A stretch of 64,000 bases of DNA from positions 1 through 64,000 of the forward strand of contig CALJNC010000012.1 of NCBI GenBank assembly GCA_937981995.1, read 5' to 3'. The DNA comes from an uncultured Chitinophagaceae bacterium. GTDB taxonomy: Bacteria > Bacteroidota > Bacteroidia > Chitinophagales > Chitinophagaceae. The notes below the pieces were generated by a model that searched no databases, was not told where the DNA came from, and saw only the letters and a program-made list of their open reading frames with translations. Of this stretch, positions 35,051 to 44,049 are shown in pieces. How positions within the stretch are numbered: position 1 is the stretch's first letter; the number at the start of each line of letters is the position of its first letter. A program made the position numbers and the translations under genes.

Positions 35051-35623
35051 ATGAAAACCTCTTTTTTAATTTTCTTGCTCTTTTTATTGTTTGTTGGGTA
35101 TGGACTACAAGCTCAAACAATTGATGAAAAAGAAGTGAAAACTCAAATTGAGCAAGAAGGATTTGGCATAAAAGGAGGTATGGTTGGATCAAATTTAACT
35201 CCTTCTGTAAGCACCCCTTATCGATTTTCGTATCAAGCCGGATTGGTGTGGCAGTTTAAATTGGGTATAGAAAGTAAAAATTTTGGTTTGGCCGAAGTGC
35301 TATTTAGTAAGGAAGGCACTGGACCAACGAGCAGTGGAGTTGTGTTGTATAATATTTTAATTCCTATTTTATATAAAAGAAATATGAATCATTGGTTGGC
35401 ATTTGAAGCAGGTCCTCAATTAAGTATTAATATCAATGATGCTTTTGATACGAATTGGAGTCCAAGTAAAAAGTTGTGGTATAATGCTGCCATTGGCGGA
35501 TCTGCTTATCTAACAAATAGGAACTATATCAATTTTAGATTCTCTAAAGGTTTAGGTCCTGTATATACAAATCCAAACTATTCTTCAATTGCCTTTGCAT
35601 TGTCTTTTATAAATGTTTTCTAA
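35051..35623 (+). CDS. Outer-membrane beta-barrel protein (PorT-like)
   Basis: 190 residues. A signal peptide (MKTSFLIFLLFLLFVGYGLQAQ) precedes EGFGIKGGMVGSNLTPSV, a classic opening of the small PorT-like barrels of Bacteroidota. Alternating-residue strands follow (FGLAEVLFSKEG, WLAFEAGPQLSININD, NYINFRFSKGLGPVY). It ends SIAFALSFINVF, a C-terminal strand with an aromatic residue. Function is unknown. The next gene starts 14 bases later on the same strand. Confidence 0.82.
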   Translation: MKTSFLIFLLFLLFVGYGLQAQTIDEKEVKTQIEQEGFGIKGGMVGSNLTPSVSTPYRFSYQAGLVWQFKLGIESKNFGLAEVLFSKEGTGPTSSGVVLYNILIPILYKRNMNHWLAFEAGPQLSININDAFDTNWSPSKKLWYNAAIGGSAYLTNRNYINFRFSKGLGPVYTNPNYSSIAFALSFINVF

Positions 35624-35625
35624 TT

Positions 35626-35633
35626 TACTTTTG
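35626..35633 (+). promoter_or_regulatory. Candidate -7 element 4 bases before the CxxC-protein start
   Basis: TACTTTTG matches TAnnTTTG exactly; AATA then ATG follow. The element overlaps the stop region of the preceding barrel gene, so the two genes need not share a transcript. Confidence 0.5.
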
Positions 35634-35637
35634 AATA

Positions 35638-36240
35638 ATGTTATACGAGGACTTTGATGATGAAGAATGGGATGACGATGACTTTGAATTTATTCATCCT
35701 AAACGCGGCCCAATAGATAAAGTTTTTTATCCTTTTGATAGTAAGGAGCCTTTTAAAAGTTGTACCATGTGCCAAACTCAATTTGAGGAAGACACCGATT
35801 TTTTAATTGAGAAAGCGGTCAAAGGAAATGATGTAATTTTTGAGTTAGCCATGTGTTTACCTTGTGCTGAAAATATGCGAAAGCAGTTATCTGAAGATTC
35901 ACTTAAGAATATAGAAAAATATATGTCGTCTGTAGACTTTGAAGGACGAGCCCAACATTTTGTTGAAACGCAAAGCGATAAAATCCAAGATTATATAAGT
36001 ACGTGCTTAGTGAGCGGTAAAGAAATTGACCCCAATGAAGAACACCAAATTTATGCCCTTTGTACGGGTAGTCAAATGATATACTCGGCTATGCCTTACG
36101 CAATGAGAGGTGCTGTAATGGAGGAGATTCAAGAGTTACTATCTCCCGAAACGCGTCAGGAATTAGATGATTTTATGGATCAGTACTTAATTCCAGACGA
36201 TTTAAGAGATTTGATTAAAGGAAGGCCAGTATTTGTTTAG
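35638..36240 (+). CDS. Acidic cytoplasmic protein with two CxxC pairs, unknown function
   Basis: 200 residues and no signal peptide. The first 20 residues are very acidic (EDFDDEEWDDDDFE). Cys42/Cys45 (CTMC) and Cys73/Cys76 (CLPC) form a probable zinc site with a 27-residue gap. Further cysteines occur in STCLVSG and YALCTGSQ. The rest is helical, and it ends in LIKGRPVFV. I do not recognise the family. It is 25 bases upstream of rarA on the same strand, which makes a link to DNA replication or repair possible but unproven. Confidence 0.75.
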   Translation: MLYEDFDDEEWDDDDFEFIHPKRGPIDKVFYPFDSKEPFKSCTMCQTQFEEDTDFLIEKAVKGNDVIFELAMCLPCAENMRKQLSEDSLKNIEKYMSSVDFEGRAQHFVETQSDKIQDYISTCLVSGKEIDPNEEHQIYALCTGSQMIYSAMPYAMRGAVMEEIQELLSPETRQELDDFMDQYLIPDDLRDLIKGRPVFV

Positions 36241-36265
36241 TCTTGTGTATTTTCAAGCATAAGTT

Positions 36266-37522
36266 ATGAAACCCTTAGCAGAAAGACAACGGCCGCAAAA
36301 GCTTACTGATATTATTGGGCAGGAACATATTACCGGTGCGGGTAGTGTGTTGGCAAATGCGCTAGCAAATAATCAATTACATTCTTTATTGTTTTGGGGC
36401 CCTCCGGGTACAGGTAAAACGAGTATTGCCAATGTAATTGCAGAAACACTTTCTATTCCTTTTTTTAAATTAAGTGCAGTTTCTGCAGGAGTAAAAGATG
36501 TACGAGAGATATTAAAGACGGCTGAAAAATTAGATGATTGTATTTTATTTATAGATGAGATACATCGTTTTAACAAGAGCCAGCAAGATGCTCTGTTGCA
36601 TGCAGTTGAAAAAGGAACGATTACCTTAATAGGAGCTACTACAGAAAATCCAAGCTTTGAGGTTAACTCAGCTTTACTTAGTCGGTGTCAGGTATTTGTA
36701 TTAAAGTCTTTAGGTAAAGATGAGCTTGAAAATGTTCTAGCGAATGCCTTGAAAAATGACAAGATATTACAGGATAAAAAAATTGAGATTAAAGAGAGCG
36801 AGGCACTCCTAAGATTATCTGGAGGAGATGCTCGTAAATTATTAAATGTTTTAGAGCTGGTGTTGTCTCAAATTCAAGGAGGCAAATTGATAATTACAAA
36901 TGACTTGGTTACTAAAACTGTGAACCAAAAAATTGCGCTCTATGATAAAACAGGGGAGCAGCATTATGATATTATTTCGGCTTTTATAAAAAGTATGCGT
37001 GGCAGTGACCCTAATGCAGCCGTTTATTATTTGGCACGAATGATCGCCGGAGGCGAGGATGTAAAATTCATAGCAAGGAGGATGCTCATTTTTGCCAGCG
37101 AAGATATTGGCAATGCTAATCCCAATGCATTATTACTGGCGAACTCAACCTTTGATGCAGTTGCAAAAATTGGTTATCCGGAAGGTCGTATTATATTATC
37201 GCAATGTGCAATTTATTTAGCCACTTCCGTAAAAAGTAATGCGAGCTACGAAGCCATTAATGACGCTTTGGCTCTTGTTAAAAAAACGGGCGATTTGTCT
37301 GTACCCTTGGCGCTCCGCAATGCGCAAACAAAGCTTATGAAAGAAATAGGATATGGCAAAGGTTATCAATACGACCATAATGCTGAGGGTAATTTTTCGG
37401 AGCAAGAATTATTACCTGCTGAAATAAAAGGAACCGTATTTTACGAGCCAGGAAATAATCCTTCGGAAAACAAAACGCGCGAAAAACTTCGCGCGCAATG
37501 GAAAGATAAATATGGTTATTAG
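36266..37522 (+). CDS. rarA: Replication-associated recombination protein A (RarA/MgsA)
   Basis: 418 residues of the clamp-loader AAA+ family. The opening MKPLAERQRPQKLTDIIGQEH is characteristic. Walker A is GPPGTGKTS, Walker B is LFIDEIHRFNKSQQDALL, and sensor 1 is GATTENPSFEVN. The C-terminal tetramerisation domain (KSMRGSDPNAAVYYLARMI, ASEDIGNANPNALLLA) is intact. RarA acts at stalled replication forks. The stop lies 2 bases from that of the convergent barrel gene. Confidence 0.96.
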   Translation: MKPLAERQRPQKLTDIIGQEHITGAGSVLANALANNQLHSLLFWGPPGTGKTSIANVIAETLSIPFFKLSAVSAGVKDVREILKTAEKLDDCILFIDEIHRFNKSQQDALLHAVEKGTITLIGATTENPSFEVNSALLSRCQVFVLKSLGKDELENVLANALKNDKILQDKKIEIKESEALLRLSGGDARKLLNVLELVLSQIQGGKLIITNDLVTKTVNQKIALYDKTGEQHYDIISAFIKSMRGSDPNAAVYYLARMIAGGEDVKFIARRMLIFASEDIGNANPNALLLANSTFDAVAKIGYPEGRIILSQCAIYLATSVKSNASYEAINDALALVKKTGDLSVPLALRNAQTKLMKEIGYGKGYQYDHNAEGNFSEQELLPAEIKGTVFYEPGNNPSENKTREKLRAQWKDKYGY

Positions 37523-37524
37523 GT

Positions 37525-38442
37525 TTAGAAGCGAATACCAATTCGTACTGAAGGTAAACGTATACTTGGAGAAGTAAATCGAGATTCTAACTCTATTTTT
37601 TCAGAACTAATTTCTTTTACTCTAAATATATCTTTAACAGGCAACTCTGTATTTGCAAAGTTGACAACTGTTTGTGCTCCCGATTGAACATCAGAAGAGA
37701 TTGTAGTATTGGTTGGAATAAAGTCACCAATTTGATCAGTAGAAGGAACAATGGATAGAGAACCAATATTAGAACTAAATTGTACTCCTATAAAATAGAT
37801 ATCCAAGGTTAACCATTTTAAAAGATTGGATTGAACACCAATACCTAAGCCAGCGCTTGCTGTGTTCATTTGAAAATCTACTTCGTAATTACGATAATCA
37901 GCATTGGTTGCATCGCGGTAGCTTATATTGTTCTCCATTGCATACTCCCGATATTTAAAAAATAAACCAGTATAAAACCCTCTTGGTGCTTCTTTAAAGT
38001 AATAGCGCACCTCAGGCATTACAAACCATTTTGTTTCTTTAGGTATAAAATCTAAATCAAAAGCGTTCTTTGAAAATAAGGAGTTCACTGTATCCCCTAA
38101 CTCTGGAATAAGATCGCCGGCAATACTGCTTAAACCATCAAAGTCAAAAAATCCTGATTGGTCAGGTACTTTAAATGATCCACTTAAAGATAAACTGATT
38201 TTGCTCGTTAATACTCGTTCGTATGTAAGTCCTACGTTTGAAGGAAGACTTGTTGTATTTATTTTTAAAATATTACTGCCGCCTGTGCCATCATTGCTCC
38301 TGCTTGAACCACCTTCGCCAGGGCGTAACCAACCATCGCCATTAATGATTTGACCAAAGCCACCATTGCCACCATAGTCGTTTTGCGATTTTGCTGTAAA
38401 GCCACATATCATAAGGGCTAGTAAAATATAAAGTCTTTTCAT
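37525..38442 (-). CDS. Secreted outer-membrane barrel-like protein
   Basis: 305 residues. A signal peptide (MKRLYILLALMICGFTAKSQ) is followed by a Gly-rich linker (NDYGGNGGFGQIINGDG, GGSSRSNDGTGG) and then strands such as NVGLTYERVLTSKISLSLSG and WFVMPEVRYYFKEAPRG. It ends RLPSVRIGIRF with a C-terminal aromatic. This is the layout of a DUF3575-like or OmpW-like barrel, but I cannot name the family. A TACCTTCG element lies 22 bases before the start. Confidence 0.8.
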   Translation of the reverse strand: MKRLYILLALMICGFTAKSQNDYGGNGGFGQIINGDGWLRPGEGGSSRSNDGTGGSNILKINTTSLPSNVGLTYERVLTSKISLSLSGSFKVPDQSGFFDFDGLSSIAGDLIPELGDTVNSLFSKNAFDLDFIPKETKWFVMPEVRYYFKEAPRGFYTGLFFKYREYAMENNISYRDATNADYRNYEVDFQMNTASAGLGIGVQSNLLKWLTLDIYFIGVQFSSNIGSLSIVPSTDQIGDFIPTNTTISSDVQSGAQTVVNFANTELPVKDIFRVKEISSEKIELESRFTSPSIRLPSVRIGIRF

Positions 38443-38506
38443 AAACTTAAATTATAATTACCCGAAGGTAATAATTCTTTTGCGATTATTGAGTGAGAAT
38501 CTTCTA

Positions 38507-41500
38507 CTAGCGATTTTTAATCCCTAAAGACTCATAAATATATTTTTGTGCTTTCTCTCTTATATCCATACGGGAAAGAAGATTGTACTTAGCGCTAGGG
38601 TAGGTACGATTGCTTAAAAAGATAAATTGTATATCATGCTTTGGGTCAGCCCAAACGCAGGTACCTGTAAAGCCTGTGTGGCCAAAAGTTTTTAGTGAGC
38701 AGTTTTCTGATGTAGGCTGCGCCTTTTTTAAATTAGGTTGTGGTTTATCAAATCCAAGCCCACGGCGACTAATAAATGAGTTACGTGCCGTAAATAAATC
38801 GATTGTTGATTTTTTTAAATATCGTTTGCCTTTATAGGTTCCACCGTTCAGTAACATTTGCATAAGTATGCTCATATCCTGCGTGGTTGAAAATAAACCA
38901 GCATGACCACTTACACCCCCAAACATAGCGGCTCCCATGTCATGTACATAACCTTGTACTTTTTTATGACGCCAATAGTTATCGTACTCGCTAGGTGTAA
39001 TCGGATTGTTTCCCGGAATTTTTAGTGGGTTAAATTTTGTATCCTGCATGCCTAATGGGGCATAAAAATTTTGGTAAACATATTTATCCAATGGCATGCC
39101 TGAAACACGCTCAGCAACTTTTTGTAAAAAAATAAAATCTAAATCGCTGTACTTATAACGACCAAGGTTGGTGAGTTTACTATCATATATACGTTTCCAC
39201 ATAGTATCTACCCATCTACGATTCATGTACATGCCATTCATTACTTTTACGCTATATAGTGAGCTCGGTTTGCTTTGATAAATGTTTCGTTTTCCGTAAC
39301 CATTCTCATCTAAGGTTTCTTTATAAAAAGGAATCCATGCATGTAAGCCGCCTTGGTGTAATAGTAAATTTTTGATTTTCACATTGCGCTTATTCGTTCC
39401 TCTAGCCTTAGGTAGGTAGGTGCCAAGGGTACTATTCAAGTTTATTTTTCCTTCTTCATACAGCTTCATTATGGCCATGGTAGTAGCTGCAGTTTTTGTT
39501 ACGGAAGCTAAGTCATACATCGTATTACTTGTGACAGGTACTTTTTTATTGTAGGTATGATAGCCGTATGATCTATCATAAAATACATTCCCATTTTTAA
39601 TAGCTACCAAGCGGCAACCAGGGAACGCACGCTTATTAATTCCATTGGTAATGAGTCTATCAATTTTACCCAAAATTATAGGATCGGCACCTACAGATTG
39701 AGCCGTCTTACCAGGTTTTATAACAGATGCAGAATAACTGAAACCCTCTGTTACTTGTACATTTTTTCTTTTAATTATACGTTGTCCTAATTCTGAATCT
39801 CTGTCAATTGTAATGGTTCTAGTACCCGTTTTGTTCATGGCATTAAAAACGCCTGCACCAAGCTGATATTGATTTGTAACACTCACAGGTAGTTTGCCTT
39901 TAGCTTGAGATTGACCTGCAATTATTTTCATAACAGCTTCAAGCGTTTGGTCATGCTCATTATATCCTACTATAAAACCACCTTTGTTATCAATCATCTC
40001 AATTGCATATGGGTTACCAAATAAAGCCGTTAGGGTATTTTTATTTTGTGCAAATCGTTTAATGGCTTTGCGTTCGCCAAAATCAAGTCCGTACTTTTTA
40101 GAAGGATAGCGGCTCATGTTGTGTACGCCAATTACCACTGCGTCGTATTGCGCTAGTTTGGATTGCATTTGGGCTATTTTGCTTTCAGTACTAGTATTTG
40201 CATAAAGCACATTGTTTATACCATACTGCCTTAGCAAGCTTCTCATTTTTACGTTTTGGCTTGTGCCTACAAAAACATAAGCTATTTTATTACTCTTGTT
40301 TTTGATTTTGTTTAATACTTTATACGGATCGTTTAATAGCGTAATTCCTTTTTGAGCAACCTCTGTTCTTAGTTTAGGAGTCATTCTATTTATATCTCTA
40401 TCAATATTAGTAGGATTGATTTTTTTGAATTGATGCAATCGAGCATTATACTTTGCGGCTAATATTTTTTTTACACTTTTTTCAAGTCGTGTGTTGCTCA
40501 ATTCATTGTTAGCTAATGCTCTTTTTATTTTTGATACTCCAGTAGCTACATCTTCTGAAAATAATAAAACATCATTCCCTGCCTTAAAAGCTAAGTAGTC
40601 TACTTCACCCGGTTGGTAGTATTTTGTTACCCCTTTCATGTTTAAAGCATCGGTAATAATTAATCCTTTATAACCCATTTCTTTTTGTAGGATGTTAGTC
40701 ACTACATTATAGGATAAGGTGGTAGGCAAATTAGTTTTAGATTCTAATGATGGGATATTTAAATGGGCAATCATCATACTTTGCACACCTTTTTTAATAA
40801 GTTCTTTAAACGGATAAAATTCAGTTTGGTTCAGTTCGCTTTTGCTTTTATTTATTTGTGGTAGGTCTTTATGAGAATCTACATCTGTATCTCCATGGCC
40901 CGGAAAATGTTTGGCACAAGCCATTACTCCTCTATCTTGCATGGCACTCATATAAGCAATGCCTAGTTTGCTCACCATTTTTTTATCTTCTCCAAAAGAA
41001 CGAGAATTGATTACTGGATTTTTAGGATTATTATTTACATCTATTACCGGTGCAAAATTTATATGTACGCCTAATCGGTTACATTGCTTTGCAACGGCAT
41101 CTCCATAACGTTTCATTAAAGCCTCATCATAGGCTGCGCCCAAAAACATTTGTTTTGGTAAGTCTTTTATACCCTTTAGGCGCATGCCCAATCCCCACTC
41201 AGCATCCATACCTATTAGTAAAGGTATTTTGCTCATGCGTTGGTACTGATTCGTCAGGTTCGCCTGCTTTGTAGCCGTTCCCTGCATAAAAATTAATCCA
41301 CCAATTTGCTGATTTCTAATAAGTGATTTTATCTTTTGTTCGTTATATTTTTCGGTGCCTGAGTAGGCAGCTACCATAAATAATTGACCAATTTTTTGGT
41401 CTAACGAAAGTGAATTATATACACTATCTACCCACGGTTGCATACCGGATTGAGAATAGCTTGGCTTAGAAAATAACAGGCCAAAACCAATGCATAGTAT

Positions 41501-41536
41501 GTAAAAGATCTTTTTTATGGAAACGTATTTACTCAT
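38507..41536 (-). CDS. GH3 beta-N-acetylhexosaminidase fused to a serine hydrolase
   Basis: About 1009 residues from the ATG at 41536, which gives a signal peptide (MSKYVSIKKIFYILCIGFGL onward, cut near SYSQ). A farther ATG at 41596 would add 20 residues before it. The first half is a NagZ-like GH3 domain with the Asp-His dyad region KHFPGHGDTDVDSH and the nucleophile Asp in ITDALNMKG. A GH3 C-terminal domain follows. The second half is a class C beta-lactamase/penicillin-binding-like serine hydrolase with SVTK (catalytic Ser-x-x-Lys), YSD and HTG motifs. Together they suggest cell-wall fragment turnover in the periplasm. This fusion is known in Bacteroidota. Confidence 0.92.
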   Translation of the reverse strand: MSKYVSIKKIFYILCIGFGLLFSKPSYSQSGMQPWVDSVYNSLSLDQKIGQLFMVAAYSGTEKYNEQKIKSLIRNQQIGGLIFMQGTATKQANLTNQYQRMSKIPLLIGMDAEWGLGMRLKGIKDLPKQMFLGAAYDEALMKRYGDAVAKQCNRLGVHINFAPVIDVNNNPKNPVINSRSFGEDKKMVSKLGIAYMSAMQDRGVMACAKHFPGHGDTDVDSHKDLPQINKSKSELNQTEFYPFKELIKKGVQSMMIAHLNIPSLESKTNLPTTLSYNVVTNILQKEMGYKGLIITDALNMKGVTKYYQPGEVDYLAFKAGNDVLLFSEDVATGVSKIKRALANNELSNTRLEKSVKKILAAKYNARLHQFKKINPTNIDRDINRMTPKLRTEVAQKGITLLNDPYKVLNKIKNKSNKIAYVFVGTSQNVKMRSLLRQYGINNVLYANTSTESKIAQMQSKLAQYDAVVIGVHNMSRYPSKKYGLDFGERKAIKRFAQNKNTLTALFGNPYAIEMIDNKGGFIVGYNEHDQTLEAVMKIIAGQSQAKGKLPVSVTNQYQLGAGVFNAMNKTGTRTITIDRDSELGQRIIKRKNVQVTEGFSYSASVIKPGKTAQSVGADPIILGKIDRLITNGINKRAFPGCRLVAIKNGNVFYDRSYGYHTYNKKVPVTSNTMYDLASVTKTAATTMAIMKLYEEGKINLNSTLGTYLPKARGTNKRNVKIKNLLLHQGGLHAWIPFYKETLDENGYGKRNIYQSKPSSLYSVKVMNGMYMNRRWVDTMWKRIYDSKLTNLGRYKYSDLDFIFLQKVAERVSGMPLDKYVYQNFYAPLGMQDTKFNPLKIPGNNPITPSEYDNYWRHKKVQGYVHDMGAAMFGGVSGHAGLFSTTQDMSILMQMLLNGGTYKGKRYLKKSTIDLFTARNSFISRRGLGFDKPQPNLKKAQPTSENCSLKTFGHTGFTGTCVWADPKHDIQFIFLSNRTYPSAKYNLLSRMDIREKAQKYIYESLGIKNR

Positions 41537-41629
41537 TTGACTACAATGATAGAAGATAGTAGGTATCAAACGAGATTCGGGGCTTTTTTTTAACACTTTC
41601 TTTTGTGGTTGGTGGCTAAAAAAGCATCT

Positions 41630-41637
41630 TATCTTTG
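41630..41637 (+). promoter_or_regulatory. Candidate -7 element 4 bases before the 41642 start
   Basis: TATCTTTG is an exact TAnnTTTG match, followed by TTAG and the ATG. Confidence 0.55.
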
Positions 41638-41641
41638 TTAG

Positions 41642-42235
41642 ATGAAAAAATGGTCTCTTTTAATTCTGATATGCTTTTTTGGAGGTAATGCGATAGCTCA
41701 AAAAAGTAACGATAAAGGATACGGTGATAACTTAATTGCTTTGCATCCTTACTTTGGATATGCAACTCCTGAGCTAAGTGATTTAGGTGTAGGAATATCT
41801 TATGAACGCTTCCTAAATGAATATATGAGTGCAAAACTTCCTTTAAATTTTGGTTTGGCGGCCAAAATGTTTCAAACTGGCATTGGTCTTAAATTTTACC
41901 CTACCGGTCATGACCGCACAATAAAATATGCCGTTGGTCCTTCCTTACTTTTTACTCGATCTACCGATGGTTTTGAAGTAAGTAGGTTTGATAGTACGGG
42001 CATGTTTTTTTATACCGAGGAAGTAGACAATCCATTAACTCAACTTGGGTTTGCGCTTACTAATTCTTTAAACATGACAATCAAAAAAAATATTTATATA
42101 GGTGCCGAAATGGGTATTGGAATAAATTATATTAATAACTACAAGGAGGACCTGGATTCCGGTTTTGGGGGTAGATCTACTGGAGGACCCAATGTGCTTT
42201 TTATGTTTAACCTATCTATGGGGTACCGTTTCTAA
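41642..42235 (+). CDS. Small outer-membrane barrel-like protein
   Basis: 197 residues with a signal peptide (MKKWSLLILICFFGGNAIAQ). The body shows repeating strands (LIALHPYFGYATPELSDLGVG, LPLNFGLAAKMFQTGIGLKF, IYIGAEMGIGINYI) and ends MFNLSMGYRF, with a terminal Phe suited to the BAM machinery. Function is unknown. mtgA starts 7 bases after the stop, so the two are probably co-transcribed. Confidence 0.78.
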   Translation: MKKWSLLILICFFGGNAIAQKSNDKGYGDNLIALHPYFGYATPELSDLGVGISYERFLNEYMSAKLPLNFGLAAKMFQTGIGLKFYPTGHDRTIKYAVGPSLLFTRSTDGFEVSRFDSTGMFFYTEEVDNPLTQLGFALTNSLNMTIKKNIYIGAEMGIGINYINNYKEDLDSGFGGRSTGGPNVLFMFNLSMGYRF

Positions 42236-42242
42236 TTAAATA

Positions 42243-42935
42243 ATGAAAGGCTTTTTAGCAAAAACTTGGAAGCGCATAAAGCGATTTGCTTTCTTTGCTT
42301 TTTTATTGCATTTGGCCTATGCCATCGCTTTAATATGGTTTACGCCACCTATTACTTTGACTATGATTTCAAATATGTTTAAGGGGTATGGGCTCAACTA
42401 TGAACGGCCAGCCTATCATGAACAAGGCAAGCAAATAAAACTAGCTGCACTTGCAAGCGAAGATCAAAAGTTCCCAGATCACTATGGCATAGATTTTACA
42501 GCAGTAAAAGATGTACTTGTAGAAAAGTCAAGTGGAAAGCGCTTGCGCGGTGGCAGCACCATTACACAGCAAACGGCTAAAAATGTTTTTTTATGGCAGG
42601 GTAGAAGTTGGGTACGCAAAGGCTTAGAGGCTTATTCTAGTTTGCTTATTGAGCTTATATGGAGTAAGAAAAGGATACTAGAATATTATTTGCATATAGC
42701 TGAAATGGGAGAGGGGATTTATGGAATAAAGGCAGCAGCAAAGCATTATTATAATACCACACCAAGTAAACTCAGCGCAGTACAAGCAGCGTCTATTATT
42801 AGTTGCTTACCCAACCCTAAAAAAAGAAATCCTTTAAAGCCGACTAACAAAATGAAGCGCAAACAGCAATGGATTTTGAGTCAAATGAAAATATTAGCCC
42901 AGGATAAGGACGTAAAAGCAATTTTGTCAAATTAA
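42243..42935 (+). CDS. mtgA: Monofunctional peptidoglycan transglycosylase
   Basis: 230 residues with one N-terminal membrane helix (FAFFAFLLHLAYAIALIWF). The GT51 motifs are all there: EDQKFPDHYGID holding the catalytic Glu, GGSTITQQTAKN, RKGLEAYSSLLIE and KKRILEYYLHIAEMG. It polymerises lipid II into glycan strands at the inner membrane. No transpeptidase domain is attached, and length is normal. It is followed 16 bases later by asd, whose own -7 element lies across the mtgA stop. Confidence 0.95.
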   Translation: MKGFLAKTWKRIKRFAFFAFLLHLAYAIALIWFTPPITLTMISNMFKGYGLNYERPAYHEQGKQIKLAALASEDQKFPDHYGIDFTAVKDVLVEKSSGKRLRGGSTITQQTAKNVFLWQGRSWVRKGLEAYSSLLIELIWSKKRILEYYLHIAEMGEGIYGIKAAAKHYYNTTPSKLSAVQAASIISCLPNPKKRNPLKPTNKMKRKQQWILSQMKILAQDKDVKAILSN

Positions 42936-42951
42936 CTTTGCAAATAGTAAA

Positions 42952-43941
42952 ATGAAAATAGCAGTTGTAGGTGCCACAGGTTTAGTAGGCACAAAAATTA
43001 TAGAAGTACTTGAAGAGCGCGGGCTAGCAATAGATGAATTGATACCAGTGGCCTCGGAACGATCTATTGGAAAAAAGGTAAAATTTCAAAATAAAGAATG
43101 GGATGTAGTGGGTTATCAAACAGCAATTGATAAAAAACCAAATTGTGCCATATTTTCAGCAGGGGGAGCAACTTCGTTAGAGCTCGCTCCAAAATTTGCA
43201 GAAGCAGGAATTAGAGTAATAGATAATTCATCTGCTTGGCGCATGAACCCTAAAAATAAATTAGTAGTTCCTGAAATTAATGGTGATACATTATCCTCAG
43301 AAGATTTTATAATAGCCAACCCAAATTGTTCAACAATTCAAATGGTAATGGTTTTAAAGCCATTGCATGAGAAATATAAGATTAAGCGCGTAGTGGTTTC
43401 TACTTATCAATCTGTTACAGGATCAGGTAGTAAGGCAGTAAATCAGTTAAAGGATGAGCGCGCTGGTCGTGATGGTGATAAAGCGTACCCTTATACTATT
43501 GATATGAATATTATACCTCAAATTGATGTGTTTATGGAAAATGACTACACCAAGGAGGAGATGAAAATGATTGAAGAAACTAATAAAATATTGGATGATG
43601 CAAGCATTAAAGTTACGGCAACTGCCATACGCATACCTGTAATGGGTGGTCATAGTGAATCAGTAAATATTGAATTTGAAAATGATTTTGAGGTTCAAGA
43701 AGCTTCGGCATTATTACATGATTTTCCTGGCATAACGGTAGTAGATAATCCTTCAAATTTGGAATATCCTATGCCGCTCAATGCGCATAACCAAGATGAT
43801 GTTTTTGTTGGTAGAATTAGAAGAGATCATTCTCAGCCAAACACCCTAAATTGCTGGGTTGTAGCAGATAATTTACGCAAAGGAGCGGCTACTAATGCTG
43901 TTCAGATTGTGGAGTATCTTGCTCAAAATAATTTAGTTTAG
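42952..43941 (+). CDS. asd: Aspartate-semialdehyde dehydrogenase
   Basis: 329 residues. It makes aspartate semialdehyde for the threonine, methionine, lysine and diaminopimelate branches. The N-terminal nucleotide-binding GATGLVGTKIIEVLEERG, the catalytic Cys in NPNCSTIQM, and GHSESVNIEF with the catalytic His match the family. A TAACTTTG element at 42933-42940 lies 11 bases before the ATG and overlaps the mtgA stop, so asd may have its own promoter. Diaminopimelate production fits the cell-wall context of mtgA. Confidence 0.96.
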   Translation: MKIAVVGATGLVGTKIIEVLEERGLAIDELIPVASERSIGKKVKFQNKEWDVVGYQTAIDKKPNCAIFSAGGATSLELAPKFAEAGIRVIDNSSAWRMNPKNKLVVPEINGDTLSSEDFIIANPNCSTIQMVMVLKPLHEKYKIKRVVVSTYQSVTGSGSKAVNQLKDERAGRDGDKAYPYTIDMNIIPQIDVFMENDYTKEEMKMIEETNKILDDASIKVTATAIRIPVMGGHSESVNIEFENDFEVQEASALLHDFPGITVVDNPSNLEYPMPLNAHNQDDVFVGRIRRDHSQPNTLNCWVVADNLRKGAATNAVQIVEYLAQNNLV

Positions 43942-44049
43942 ATTTATAGTGTCATCCCTTTGTCATAAGATGTCAGAGAGTTTGTTTTAATACGATTTAG
44001 GAGGTTGAAGGAAGCTACCTTTACGCTCATAAATATCAATTAAACAAAA

